NCBI GenBank assembly: GCA_903929925.1
Contig: CAIYWO010000220.1
Coordinates: forward strand, 1-5,350
Direction: 5' to 3'
Origin: an uncultured beta proteobacterium
GTDB lineage: Bacteria > Pseudomonadota > Gammaproteobacteria > Burkholderiales > Burkholderiaceae_B
Length of the DNA: 5,350 bases
The translations under genes and the position numbers were made by a program. This document shows positions 1-5,350 of this stretch, one piece after another; the stretch's first letter is position 1, and every line of letters begins with the position of its first letter. The notes beneath the pieces are model-generated. The model was not told where the DNA came from and searched no databases. It saw only the letters and a list, made by a program, of their open reading frames with translations.

Positions 1-222
1 ATTCCACGTCGTTCCGTGGCTTGAAGGATAACGCCCCGTGTAATAGCTCATGCGCGAAGGTCCGCACACACCAGAGTTCACAAAGGCTCGACTAAACCGT
101 ACGCCGCGCTTAGCCAGCGCATCAAGGTTCGCGGTTTTTAAGTACGGGTGTCCCTCACATCCAAGATGATCAGCACGAAACTGATCCGCCATGATGAAAA
201 GAATGTTCTGCACTTCAGACAT
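1..222 (-). CDS. Sulfatase / alkaline-phosphatase superfamily hydrolase, N-terminal part (3' end outside window)
   Basis: The 74 visible codons begin with ATG at 222-220, preceded by a good AGAGG ribosome-binding site at 229-233, and stay open to the window edge. The start reads MSEVQNILFIMADQFRAD, the beta-strand and metal-binding Asp13 typical of the sulfatase fold. Residues 53-63 (CGPSRMSYYTG) match the sulfatase signature C-x-P-S-R-x4-T-G, in which Cys53 would be oxidised to the catalytic formylglycine by a formylglycine-generating enzyme or anaerobic SME. No signal peptide is visible, so a cytoplasmic enzyme is likely. Family members hydrolyse sulfate esters, phosphodiesters or phosphonate monoesters, and the fragment is too short to tell which; the MADQ/CGPSR combination fits both choline-sulfatase-like and phosphonate-monoester-hydrolase-like branches. 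It follows the DUF455 gene by 17 nt on the same strand and is probably cotranscribed with it. Superfamily assignment is firm; substrate is unknown. Confidence 0.9.
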   Translation of the reverse strand, partial: MSEVQNILFIMADQFRADHLGCEGHPYLKTANLDALAKRGVRFSRAFVNSGVCGPSRMSYYTGRYPSSHGTTWN

Positions 223-228
223 GGCTGA

Positions 229-233
229 CCTCT
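229..233 (-). promoter_or_regulatory. Ribosome-binding site of the sulfatase gene
   Basis: The minus strand reads AGAGG six nt before the ATG at 222, inside the 17-nt gap after the DUF455 stop codon. It fixes the sulfatase start and indicates independent translation initiation on a shared transcript. Confidence 0.6.
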
Positions 234-239
234 GTCTCG

Positions 240-1031
240 TTACTGTCTTTGCAGCGCTTCAATTTCCTCAGGCTCAAAGCCTGCGGCCATCCGCGCCTGC
301 ACGTTAAAGGGCCCTTTAAGCTTTGGGGCACGGTAGGTTAAAGCCAGCTCAGCATAGTGCGCAACAGGATCAACACTGCGCTGCGCACACAGCCAGCGAT
401 ACCAATAATTTCCAATTGCGACGTGCCCGATCTCTTCGCGCAAAATAAGGTCCACGATCTCAGCGCCCCGGCGGTCACCGCCGCTTGCGAGCTTATGTCG
501 GACCGCGGGCGAGGCATCGAGCCCTCGGGCCTCAAGAGTACGGGGCACGAGCGCCAAGCGCGCCAACACATCGTCCTGTGTGCGCTCGGCCATTTCCCAC
601 AAGCCATCATGTGCAGGGAAGTCGCCATAGCAATAGCCTAAGTCAGCCAAATGTTCTGATAACAATCGATAGTGCTCCGCTTCTTCCCGTGCAACACCCA
701 TCCAGTCGCGATAGAACTTTTCAGGCATGCCAGAAAATCGCCAGACAACATCCAAGGCCAGGTTAATCGCGTTGAACTCAATATGCGCCAGGGCGTGGAT
801 CAGCACTGCGCGGCCCTCCTGCGTATGCACGCTGCGCGACAATAATCCTGCCGGCGGAACAAAACTCAGAGCGGGGCGCCCAGGGATGTGCGCAACGAGC
901 GAGCCATCCCCTATGAGGTCGGCCTCAAGCTCAATCGGGACACTGGGGTCTGCGCGTGCAATCCATGCCGCTTTTGCGTCCCAAGACGTCTCTTGCAGCG
1001 CTGCCAAGGCAATTTGTCTGATTTCGTTCAC
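240..1031 (-). CDS. Ferritin-like DUF455 family protein
   Basis: This encodes a 263-residue protein of the DUF455 type (PF04305), a ferritin-like helical family without an established function. Carboxylate/histidine motifs suited to a two-metal centre sit on successive predicted helices: HALAHIE at 79-85, EEAEH at 116-120 and REEIGH at 198-203. The E-x2-H pairs (Glu117/His120 and Glu200/His203) resemble the diiron ligands of ferritin-like oxidases and hydroxylases. Length and motif order look complete. The start is GTG at 1031-1029; no in-frame ATG or strong ribosome-binding site is apparent just upstream, so the exact start is somewhat uncertain. There is no signal peptide or membrane segment. 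The sulfatase gene follows after 17 nt, and the DUF3429 gene diverges from a shared 44-nt gap. An oxygen-dependent diiron role is inferred from motifs only. Confidence 0.88.
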   Translation of the reverse strand: MNEIRQIALAALQETSWDAKAAWIARADPSVPIELEADLIGDGSLVAHIPGRPALSFVPPAGLLSRSVHTQEGRAVLIHALAHIEFNAINLALDVVWRFSGMPEKFYRDWMGVAREEAEHYRLLSEHLADLGYCYGDFPAHDGLWEMAERTQDDVLARLALVPRTLEARGLDASPAVRHKLASGGDRRGAEIVDLILREEIGHVAIGNYWYRWLCAQRSVDPVAHYAELALTYRAPKLKGPFNVQARMAAGFEPEEIEALQRQ

Positions 1032-1062
1032 GGTTGATGGTTCTAGGATTTGGTCCGCTTGG

Positions 1063-1068
1063 TAATAT
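1063..1068 (+). promoter_or_regulatory. Possible -10 box of the DUF3429 gene
   Basis: TAATAT ends 7 nt before the ATG at 1076, so transcription from it would start at or next to the start codon and give a leaderless or nearly leaderless mRNA. No convincing -35 box is seen at 16-18 nt spacing. If translation instead starts at 1037, this match is fortuitous. Confidence 0.2.
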
Positions 1069-1072
1069 TGTG

Positions 1073-1100
1073 ATTATGTCTGATCTACTCTCTTCCGCAA
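1073..1100 (-). promoter_or_regulatory. Possible promoter of the DUF455-sulfatase operon
   Basis: On the minus strand TTGCGG (1100-1095) and CATAAT (1078-1073) are separated by 16 nt. This resembles a sigma-70 promoter with a fair -10 and a weak -35 box, and would put the transcript start about 35 nt before the GTG codon at 1031. It lies over the start of the divergent gene. Support is sequence resemblance only. Confidence 0.3.
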
Positions 1101-1555
1101 ACAGCTCTCTCCCTGCCCGAATTCCTCGTGCAGCCTTGTTGCCAGGTTTACTCGGGCTCGCGCCCTTCTGGGCCTTAGCGTTCGCAACGGCAGCAGGGAC
1201 CGGGATAGATCCACTGCTCGCCCTGACCGCGCTGATCATGTATGGCGCGATTATCTTGAGCTTTGTCGGCGCATTATGGTGGGGGTTAGCAGTTCATGCC
1301 CCGGCAACGGCCCCGCGCGCCACACTCTTTATCTGGAGTGTCTTTCCTGCGCTGATTGGTTGGTTCTCAACGCTTGCATTGCCAGATGTAGGCCTGAGGA
1401 TGCTCATGGCTGGTTTAGCGCTGCAGTGGGTGCTAGACACGCTGCTTGTGCGCAAAGTGCCCGGACTGATTCCAGGCTGGATGTTTCGCTTGCGCACCAT
1501 GCTGACTTTCGGCGCGCTTGGCGCCTTGGGCATAGCATGGTGGCAAATCGTTTAG
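1076..1555 (+). CDS. DUF3429-type small integral membrane protein
   Basis: This encodes 159 residues from ATG 1076, with about five hydrophobic helices at roughly 18-40, 47-73, 82-101, 106-124 and 141-157, so it is an inner-membrane protein. The second helix carries YGAIILSFVGALWWG (56-70), and PGWMFRLRTMLT (133-144) precedes the last helix. I recognise both as features of the DUF3429 family (PF11911), whose function is unknown. The frame is open further upstream, with TTG at 1034, ATG at 1037 and GTG at 1070. I chose 1076 because the extra residues add no family feature and the protein then starts with a normal polar N-terminus, but no candidate has a clear ribosome-binding site and 1037 remains possible. 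The gene diverges from DUF455 and converges on the SET gene, so it is probably transcribed alone. Family call is fairly sure; role is unknown. Confidence 0.82.
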   Translation: MSDLLSSANSSLPARIPRAALLPGLLGLAPFWALAFATAAGTGIDPLLALTALIMYGAIILSFVGALWWGLAVHAPATAPRATLFIWSVFPALIGWFSTLALPDVGLRMLMAGLALQWVLDTLLVRKVPGLIPGWMFRLRTMLTFGALGALGIAWWQIV

Positions 1556-2049
1556 GCTTTTTTCTTGGCCTTCTTAGCCTTTTTTTCCGGTATGCCTAGC
1601 ATCGTTCCACGGCAGCTTGCCGCGCCACAACGGCATTCGTACTGAAGCTTCAGCTTTTTGGTGAGCTTTTCATCGTCAATGATCAGACCATAATCATAGT
1701 TCAGCTCTTCACCACGCTTGATGTCTCGCTTGGCAACAATGTGCACCCGTTTGCCACCTTTACCTTCGCTGCTTTCACAGTTTGGCTCACAGGCGTGATT
1801 AATCCATCGCGCTTCGTTGCCGTGGTCATCACCATCGATGATCTTGCCAGAGCTCAACGAGAAGAAAAACGTATGAAACGGATCGTCCGGGTTGGTTGGA
1901 TGCCGGCGATCTGCTTCCTTGCTACTGATCGTTTTGCCACCGTACTCGATGATGCGGGTGCCTTCAGGAATATTACGCGCTGCGAATACGCCGTTTCCGT
2001 GCACCTTGGAACGCCTAACGATATGCCAAGGTTTCTCTGCTGTTGTCAT
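1552..2049 (-). CDS. SET-domain protein lysine methyltransferase
   Basis: This 165-residue protein is essentially a single SET domain, the fold that transfers methyl groups from S-adenosylmethionine to lysine side chains of proteins. Visible motifs are HGNGVFA (17-23) and GGK (37-39) in the SET-N part, RWINHACEPNC (81-91) matching the cofactor-binding NHSCxPN motif, and GEELNYDYG (113-121) with the catalytic-site tyrosines 118 and 120. A post-SET segment, CRCGAASC (139-146), follows; Cys87 with Cys139, 141 and 146 could bind one zinc as in eukaryotic enzymes. The C-terminus is a basic Lys/Ala tail (155-165). Start is ATG 2049, with a weak AGAAG eight nt upstream. It lies 18 nt after panB and is probably the last gene of the topB-panB operon; its stop codon overlaps that of the convergent DUF3429 gene. 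Enzyme class is firm; the substrate is not known. Confidence 0.93.
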   Translation of the reverse strand: MTTAEKPWHIVRRSKVHGNGVFAARNIPEGTRIIEYGGKTISSKEADRRHPTNPDDPFHTFFFSLSSGKIIDGDDHGNEARWINHACEPNCESSEGKGGKRVHIVAKRDIKRGEELNYDYGLIIDDEKLTKKLKLQYECRCGAASCRGTMLGIPEKKAKKAKKKA

Positions 2050-2067
2050 GGGTGACGCTTCTAAAGA

Positions 2068-2889
2068 TCAGGTGTTTTTCACACCGAAACAATGTTGAGG
2101 CTCAGGGAAAGCTCCGCTGCGCACATCTTCGGCATATTGCTCGACCGCCTTGCGCATCATTGTATCGAGATCGGCATAACGTTTGACGAATTTCGGTACG
2201 CGCTCGCCACTTAATCCGAGAATATCTTCTGTCACCAAGATTTGGCCATCGCACGCCGGCGAAGCGCCGATGCCAATCGTGGGAATGGAAACTTGCGCAG
2301 TGATCTCTGCGGCCAACGTCTCCTGGACACCCTCCAGCACAATACCGAAGGCACCTGCGCCTTCAACCGCGTGGGCATCGGCAAGAATACGCGCCGCATC
2401 CTCCGGGGATTTACCTTGGGACAAATAACCACCCATCGTATTGACATACTGGGGCATCAAACCAATATGCGCCAGCACAGGAATGCCTCGCGCGGATAGA
2501 TACTGAATCGTTTCGGCCATAATCGCGCCGCCCTCAAGCTTGACGGCGTCAGCACCTTGACTCAACAAATACCCTGCACTGCGAAAGGCTTGTGCGAGCG
2601 ACTCCTGATAGCTACCGAAGGGTAGATCCGCGACGATACAAGCCCGTTGCGTCGAGCGCGCGACCGCAGCCGTGTGCTGCGCAATCGTCTCTAAAGAAAT
2701 CGACAGAGTATTTGGCAGTCCGTAAGCAACCATTGCGGTTGAGTCGCCAATCAAAATAAAGTCAACATACTGGTCGATGGCACGTGCCACGGGGGCACTG
2801 TGCGCGGTCAACGCAACAATTTTGCGTTGACGTTTGCACGCCATCAACTGCGGGATTGTGACCCGCTTAACAATCGCCTGCACACTCAT
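2068..2889 (-). CDS. panB: 3-methyl-2-oxobutanoate hydroxymethyltransferase (ketopantoate hydroxymethyltransferase)
   Basis: PanB transfers a hydroxymethyl group from 5,10-methylenetetrahydrofolate to 2-oxoisovalerate, giving ketopantoate, the first committed step of pantothenate and CoA synthesis in the cytoplasm. The 273-residue length fits the family (E. coli about 264). Aligned by eye with E. coli PanB, the metal ligands and active-site residues are present: Asp49 (IGDS), Asp88 (ADLPF), Lys117 and Glu119 (VKLEGG), His141 (AHIGL) and Glu186 (VLEGV). IPTIGIGAS (202-210) and DGQILV (214-219) are also family-typical. The N-terminal TAYD region common in PanB reads TAHSAP here (28-33). ATG 2889 is supported by an AAAGG site spaced 6 nt that overlaps the topB stop codon, suggesting coupled translation. 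The usual partner panC is not adjacent; the neighbours are topB and a SET methyltransferase. Confidence 0.96.
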   Translation of the reverse strand: MSVQAIVKRVTIPQLMACKRQRKIVALTAHSAPVARAIDQYVDFILIGDSTAMVAYGLPNTLSISLETIAQHTAAVARSTQRACIVADLPFGSYQESLAQAFRSAGYLLSQGADAVKLEGGAIMAETIQYLSARGIPVLAHIGLMPQYVNTMGGYLSQGKSPEDAARILADAHAVEGAGAFGIVLEGVQETLAAEITAQVSIPTIGIGASPACDGQILVTEDILGLSGERVPKFVKRYADLDTMMRKAVEQYAEDVRSGAFPEPQHCFGVKNT

Positions 2890-2895
2890 TAACGA

Positions 2896-2900
2896 CCTTT
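2896..2900 (-). promoter_or_regulatory. panB ribosome-binding site overlapping the topB stop codon
   Basis: The minus strand reads AAAGG six nt before the panB ATG, and its first two bases belong to the topB TAA (2901-2899). Ribosomes finishing topB would therefore terminate on the panB initiation site, consistent with translational coupling in one operon. Confidence 0.65.
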
Positions 2901-5350
2901 ATTCTTTCGCGGTCGTTTTAGCGGCTTTTTTTGCGACTTTTTTAACAGCCTTTTTCGCGGCCTTCTTTACAACAGCTTTTTTAGCAGCTGTTTTTGTCGC
3001 AGTTTTCGTTGCGGTCTTCGTGGCAGTCTTCGTCGCCGTTTTCGCGGCTTTCTTGGCAGGCGTTTTAGCTGCCGTCTTAGTTGCAGTTTTAGTTGCGGTT
3101 TTACGGCCAGGCTTGTCAGGGCGTGCCTCAAACTCAAAGCTCACCTTGCCATCTGCTCCACGCGCGAGATACGCCTTGAACTTGCGGTTCGTACGGCTCG
3201 AGATAAAGCCTTCAAGCAGATCCGTTTTTCCAGTCGCCAATAGCTTCACCATTTGGTCGGGGCCAACTTCCTGCTGCAAAATCACTTTGCCTGAGCGGAA
3301 GTCACAACTACGCTCCGGTCCGACAGATTTCTCGCAGATGTAGCTCATGCCGTGTTCGAAGACGGGCGCTGTGCACTTCGGACACGGTCCGAGTGCAGTA
3401 CGCCCAGAAAAATCAACCGGCTCATTGGACTCTTCATCACGCTGTCCAAAATCGAACTCCAATTTTGAGTCTGGATCGAGCTTCAAAATGGCAGCAAAAG
3501 GACGTCCCATTTTGCTGATGAAGCCCTGCAGTGGACCAATATGCTTATCGGTGATGAGTGTCTCAACCTCGGAAGGCTCAAACGTACGCCCGCCTGGATG
3601 CTTGCCAATCGAAAAATCACATTTTGTACATGCATAGCGGCGGTAGTTTTCTTTTACCTCTGCACCACATTTCGGGCAGGGCGTATGCAAACTTACATAA
3701 TCGCCAGGCACTGTGTCACGGTCATATTCCTTTGCCCGTTTCACAATCACTTGGGTCATCTGTGCAATTTCTTGCATGAAGGCCAAGCGCTCAAGTTCAC
3801 CTTGTTCGATTTGCTTGAGCTTATGCTCCCATTCGCCGGTAAGCTCAGGCGAAGTCAATTCTTTAACATCCAAACCGTTGAGCAACGTCATCAACTGACG
3901 GGCCTTCGCAGTCGGTACCAAGTCGCGACCCTCGCGACGCAGGTAATTCTCATTGAGCAAACCTTCAATGATCGACGCACGGGTAGCTGGTGTACCTAGA
4001 CCCCGCTCCGACATCGCTTGTGCGAAATCATCATCGTCCACGAGCTTGCCGGCGCCTTCCATTGCCGATAGCAAGGTGCCTTCGTTGTAGCGTGCCGGGG
4101 GCTTGGTCACCAATGCGACGGTCTCGACCTCTTCCGTGCGAACCTTCTCACCTTCGGCCACTGCAACAAGTGTCGCGTCTTCACCTTGCACTTCACGGCC
4201 CCACACAGCTAACCAACCCGGGGAGACAAGCACCTTGCCCTCAGACTTGAACTGGTGCGATTGCACGATAGTGGTGCGCGTCGTTAGACGGAATTCAGCC
4301 GCTGGGAAAAAGATTGCTAGAAAGCGCTTAACAACCAAGTCATACAGCTTTGCTTCTGCTTCGCTCAGCTCTTTCGGTATCTGTAAGGTCGGAATAATCG
4401 CAAAGTGGTCAGACACTTTTTTGTTGTCGAAGATTCGCTTGTTCGGCTTGACCCAACCGTTCTTAGTAATCGTGGCGGCATGCGGCGCTAAGCCCTTGCT
4501 GACTCCGCTACCTTCGGCGAGCGCCTCCATCGTCGCTTTCACCGTGTTGATGTAATCCTCAGGCAGATGTTTAGAGTCCGTCCGTGGGTACGTCAGCGCC
4601 TTATGCCGCTCATAAAGGCTTTGCGCAAGTGACAGGGTCGTCTTCGCCGAAAAGCCAAAACGTCCGTTGGCCTCACGTTGCAAAGAGGTCAAGTCAAACA
4701 ATGCAGGAGCGGCTTCCGTTTTAGGCTTTGCGACTTCATTAACAATGCCCGGTTGCTCACGGCATGCTGCGACAACGCTCTTTGCCGCCGCCTCGGCCCA
4801 CAAGCGCGATTCGTGCTGCGCGGGATCCTCTGGATTCTTTTTGAAGTTTGGATCAAACCACCGGCCTTCATACAAACCGCCAGCGGCGACAAACGTCGCC
4901 CGTACTTCCCAGTAATTGCGTGGCTCAAAGCGCCGAATTTTTTCTTCCCGCTCAAACACAATTGCCAGGGTCGGGGTCTGAACACGTCCAACAGGCGTCT
5001 TAAAGAAACCGCCATCCTTGCTGTTGAACGCTGTCATGGCGCGCGTGCCATTAATACCAACCAGCCAATCAGCCTCGGCGCGCGAACGGGCCGCGGCCTC
5101 CAGAGGCTTCATCGTGTCGTCTGAACGCAAATGCGTAAAGGCCTCACGGATCGCGTCTTGCGTCATGGATTGCAGCCACAAGCGTTGGACCGGCTTTTTT
5201 TGCGACGCATACTGTTCGATGTAGCGAAAAATCAGCTCACCCTCACGCCCGGCGTCACATGCATTAATCAGTGCTGAAACGTCTTTACGCTTGATCAGTC
5301 TCACCAGCATCTTGAGGCGCTCGGCAGATTTCTTATCGCTGGGTCCAAGC
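2899..5350 (-). CDS. topB: DNA topoisomerase III with zinc ribbons and histone-H1-like Lys/Ala tail (N-terminus outside window)
   Basis: Type IA topoisomerase, which cuts and passes single DNA strands to relax or decatenate DNA. About 816 codons are visible; the first tens of residues, including the start of the Toprim domain, lie beyond 5350. Numbered from the Met at 5310: the end of Toprim with CDAGREGE (18-25), GRVQTPTL (108-115) typical of topoisomerase III rather than TopA, and the catalytic tyrosine Tyr241 in LTYPRTDS. Then come DHFAIIPT (301-308), PPARYNEGTLLSAME (404-418) and GLGTPATRA (437-445). Two four-cysteine zinc ribbons follow (Cys545/548/561/564 and Cys643/646/659/669), interleaved with two C-terminal topoisomerase repeats (about 591-622 and 698-728). 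Residues 733-803 form a highly basic Lys/Ala/Thr tail. It is much longer than E. coli TopB (about 653) but resembles Burkholderiales forms. panB follows after 9 nt. Confidence 0.95.
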   Translation of the reverse strand, partial: LGPSDKKSAERLKMLVRLIKRKDVSALINACDAGREGELIFRYIEQYASQKKPVQRLWLQSMTQDAIREAFTHLRSDDTMKPLEAAARSRAEADWLVGINGTRAMTAFNSKDGGFFKTPVGRVQTPTLAIVFEREEKIRRFEPRNYWEVRATFVAAGGLYEGRWFDPNFKKNPEDPAQHESRLWAEAAAKSVVAACREQPGIVNEVAKPKTEAAPALFDLTSLQREANGRFGFSAKTTLSLAQSLYERHKALTYPRTDSKHLPEDYINTVKATMEALAEGSGVSKGLAPHAATITKNGWVKPNKRIFDNKKVSDHFAIIPTLQIPKELSEAEAKLYDLVVKRFLAIFFPAAEFRLTTRTTIVQSHQFKSEGKVLVSPGWLAVWGREVQGEDATLVAVAEGEKVRTEEVETVALVTKPPARYNEGTLLSAMEGAGKLVDDDDFAQAMSERGLGTPATRASIIEGLLNENYLRREGRDLVPTAKARQLMTLLNGLDVKELTSPELTGEWEHKLKQIEQGELERLAFMQEIAQMTQVIVKRAKEYDRDTVPGDYVSLHTPCPKCGAEVKENYRRYACTKCDFSIGKHPGGRTFEPSEVETLITDKHIGPLQGFISKMGRPFAAILKLDPDSKLEFDFGQRDEESNEPVDFSGRTALGPCPKCTAPVFEHGMSYICEKSVGPERSCDFRSGKVILQQEVGPDQMVKLLATGKTDLLEGFISSRTNRKFKAYLARGADGKVSFEFEARPDKPGRKTATKTATKTAAKTPAKKAAKTATKTATKTATKTATKTAAKKAVVKKAAKKAVKKVAKKAAKTTAKE
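2971..3102 (-). repeat. Degenerate 12-bp tandem repeat encoding KTAT-type units in the TopB tail
   Basis: Eleven consecutive 4-residue units span TopB residues 737-780 (numbered from Met at 5310), mostly KTAT with KTAA, KTPA, KKAA and KKAV variants. The underlying 12-bp unit is near AAAACTGCAACT in the first copies and AAGACGGC-rich in later ones, so codons have diverged while the amino-acid pattern persists. From 2902 to 2970 the tail continues less regularly with KKA(A/V) units. The peptide resembles the C-terminal domain of histone H1 and bacterial H1-like proteins, is likely disordered, and would bind DNA non-specifically. Confidence 0.85.

Noticed and set aside
931..1239. Minus-strand open frame across the divergent gap
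   Set aside because: It runs antisense to the DUF3429 gene and out of frame with DUF455, with no recognisable motif, and would overlap two well-supported genes.
1554..1586. AGGCT...AGCCT inverted repeat followed by seven T as a terminator for the DUF3429 gene
   Set aside because: The stem is only 5 bp with a 17-nt loop, and the T runs are explained by Lys codons of the SET tail on the other strand. Weak termination is possible but not supported.
2971..3102. Regularly spaced short repeat considered as a CRISPR or other non-coding array
   Set aside because: Units are 12 bp, contiguous and without spacers, and remain in frame with the topB coding sequence.
2834..3343. Plus-strand open frame of 169 codons rich in Phe, Val and Ala that looks like a membrane protein
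   Set aside because: It is the reverse complement of the Lys/Ala/Thr repeat of topB: AAA/AAG read antisense gives TTT/CTT, and GCN gives NGC, so long hydrophobic runs arise automatically. No ribosome-binding site or family similarity is seen.
4103..5224. Several plus-strand open frames of 70-150 codons opposite topB
   Set aside because: They are low-complexity shadows of the strongly conserved topoisomerase frame and show no family motif or convincing start site.
2899..5350. Assignment of the topoisomerase as TopA (topoisomerase I)
   Set aside because: GRVQTPTL, DAGREGE and the two zinc ribbons interleaved with C-terminal repeats match topoisomerase III; TopA normally has DPDREGE and GRVQSPAL-type motifs.

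Overview
The window is a gene-dense stretch of bacterial chromosome with moderate GC content, almost no intergenic DNA, and no mobile element, RNA gene or CRISPR array that I can see. The long topoisomerase III resembles, from memory, the form typical of Burkholderiales (Betaproteobacteria): zinc ribbons, C-terminal topoisomerase repeats and a Lys/Ala tail. I therefore suggest a betaproteobacterium with moderate confidence; no search was run.

Layout. Positions 1-1031 hold a minus-strand pair: a ferritin-like DUF455 protein (1031-240), then, after 17 nt, the N-terminus of a sulfatase/alkaline-phosphatase superfamily enzyme (222-1, running off the left edge). Divergent from this pair, across a 44-nt gap, is a plus-strand gene for a small five-helix membrane protein of the DUF3429 type (1076-1555). 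Its stop codon overlaps that of the convergent next gene by 4 nt. From 5350 down to 1552 runs a tight minus-strand cluster: topB (5' end outside the window), panB after 9 nt, and a small SET-domain lysine methyltransferase after 18 nt.

How the genes may work together. The topB-panB-SET spacing implies one transcript, with the panB ribosome-binding site overlapping the topB stop codon. PanB makes ketopantoate for pantothenate/CoA and has no obvious link to topoisomerase. The more suggestive pairing is topB with SET: the topoisomerase ends in a roughly 70-residue histone-H1-like Lys/Ala/Thr tail, and the downstream gene encodes a eukaryote-type protein lysine methyltransferase that has its own short Lys/Ala tail. 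Methylation of a DNA-binding tail by its operon partner is a testable hypothesis, not a demonstrated fact. The DUF455/sulfatase pair is probably a second operon, with the substrate unknown.

No stretch longer than 300 bases lacks a gene. I do not see clear evidence of a wholly new system; the topB/SET arrangement is the most interesting point.
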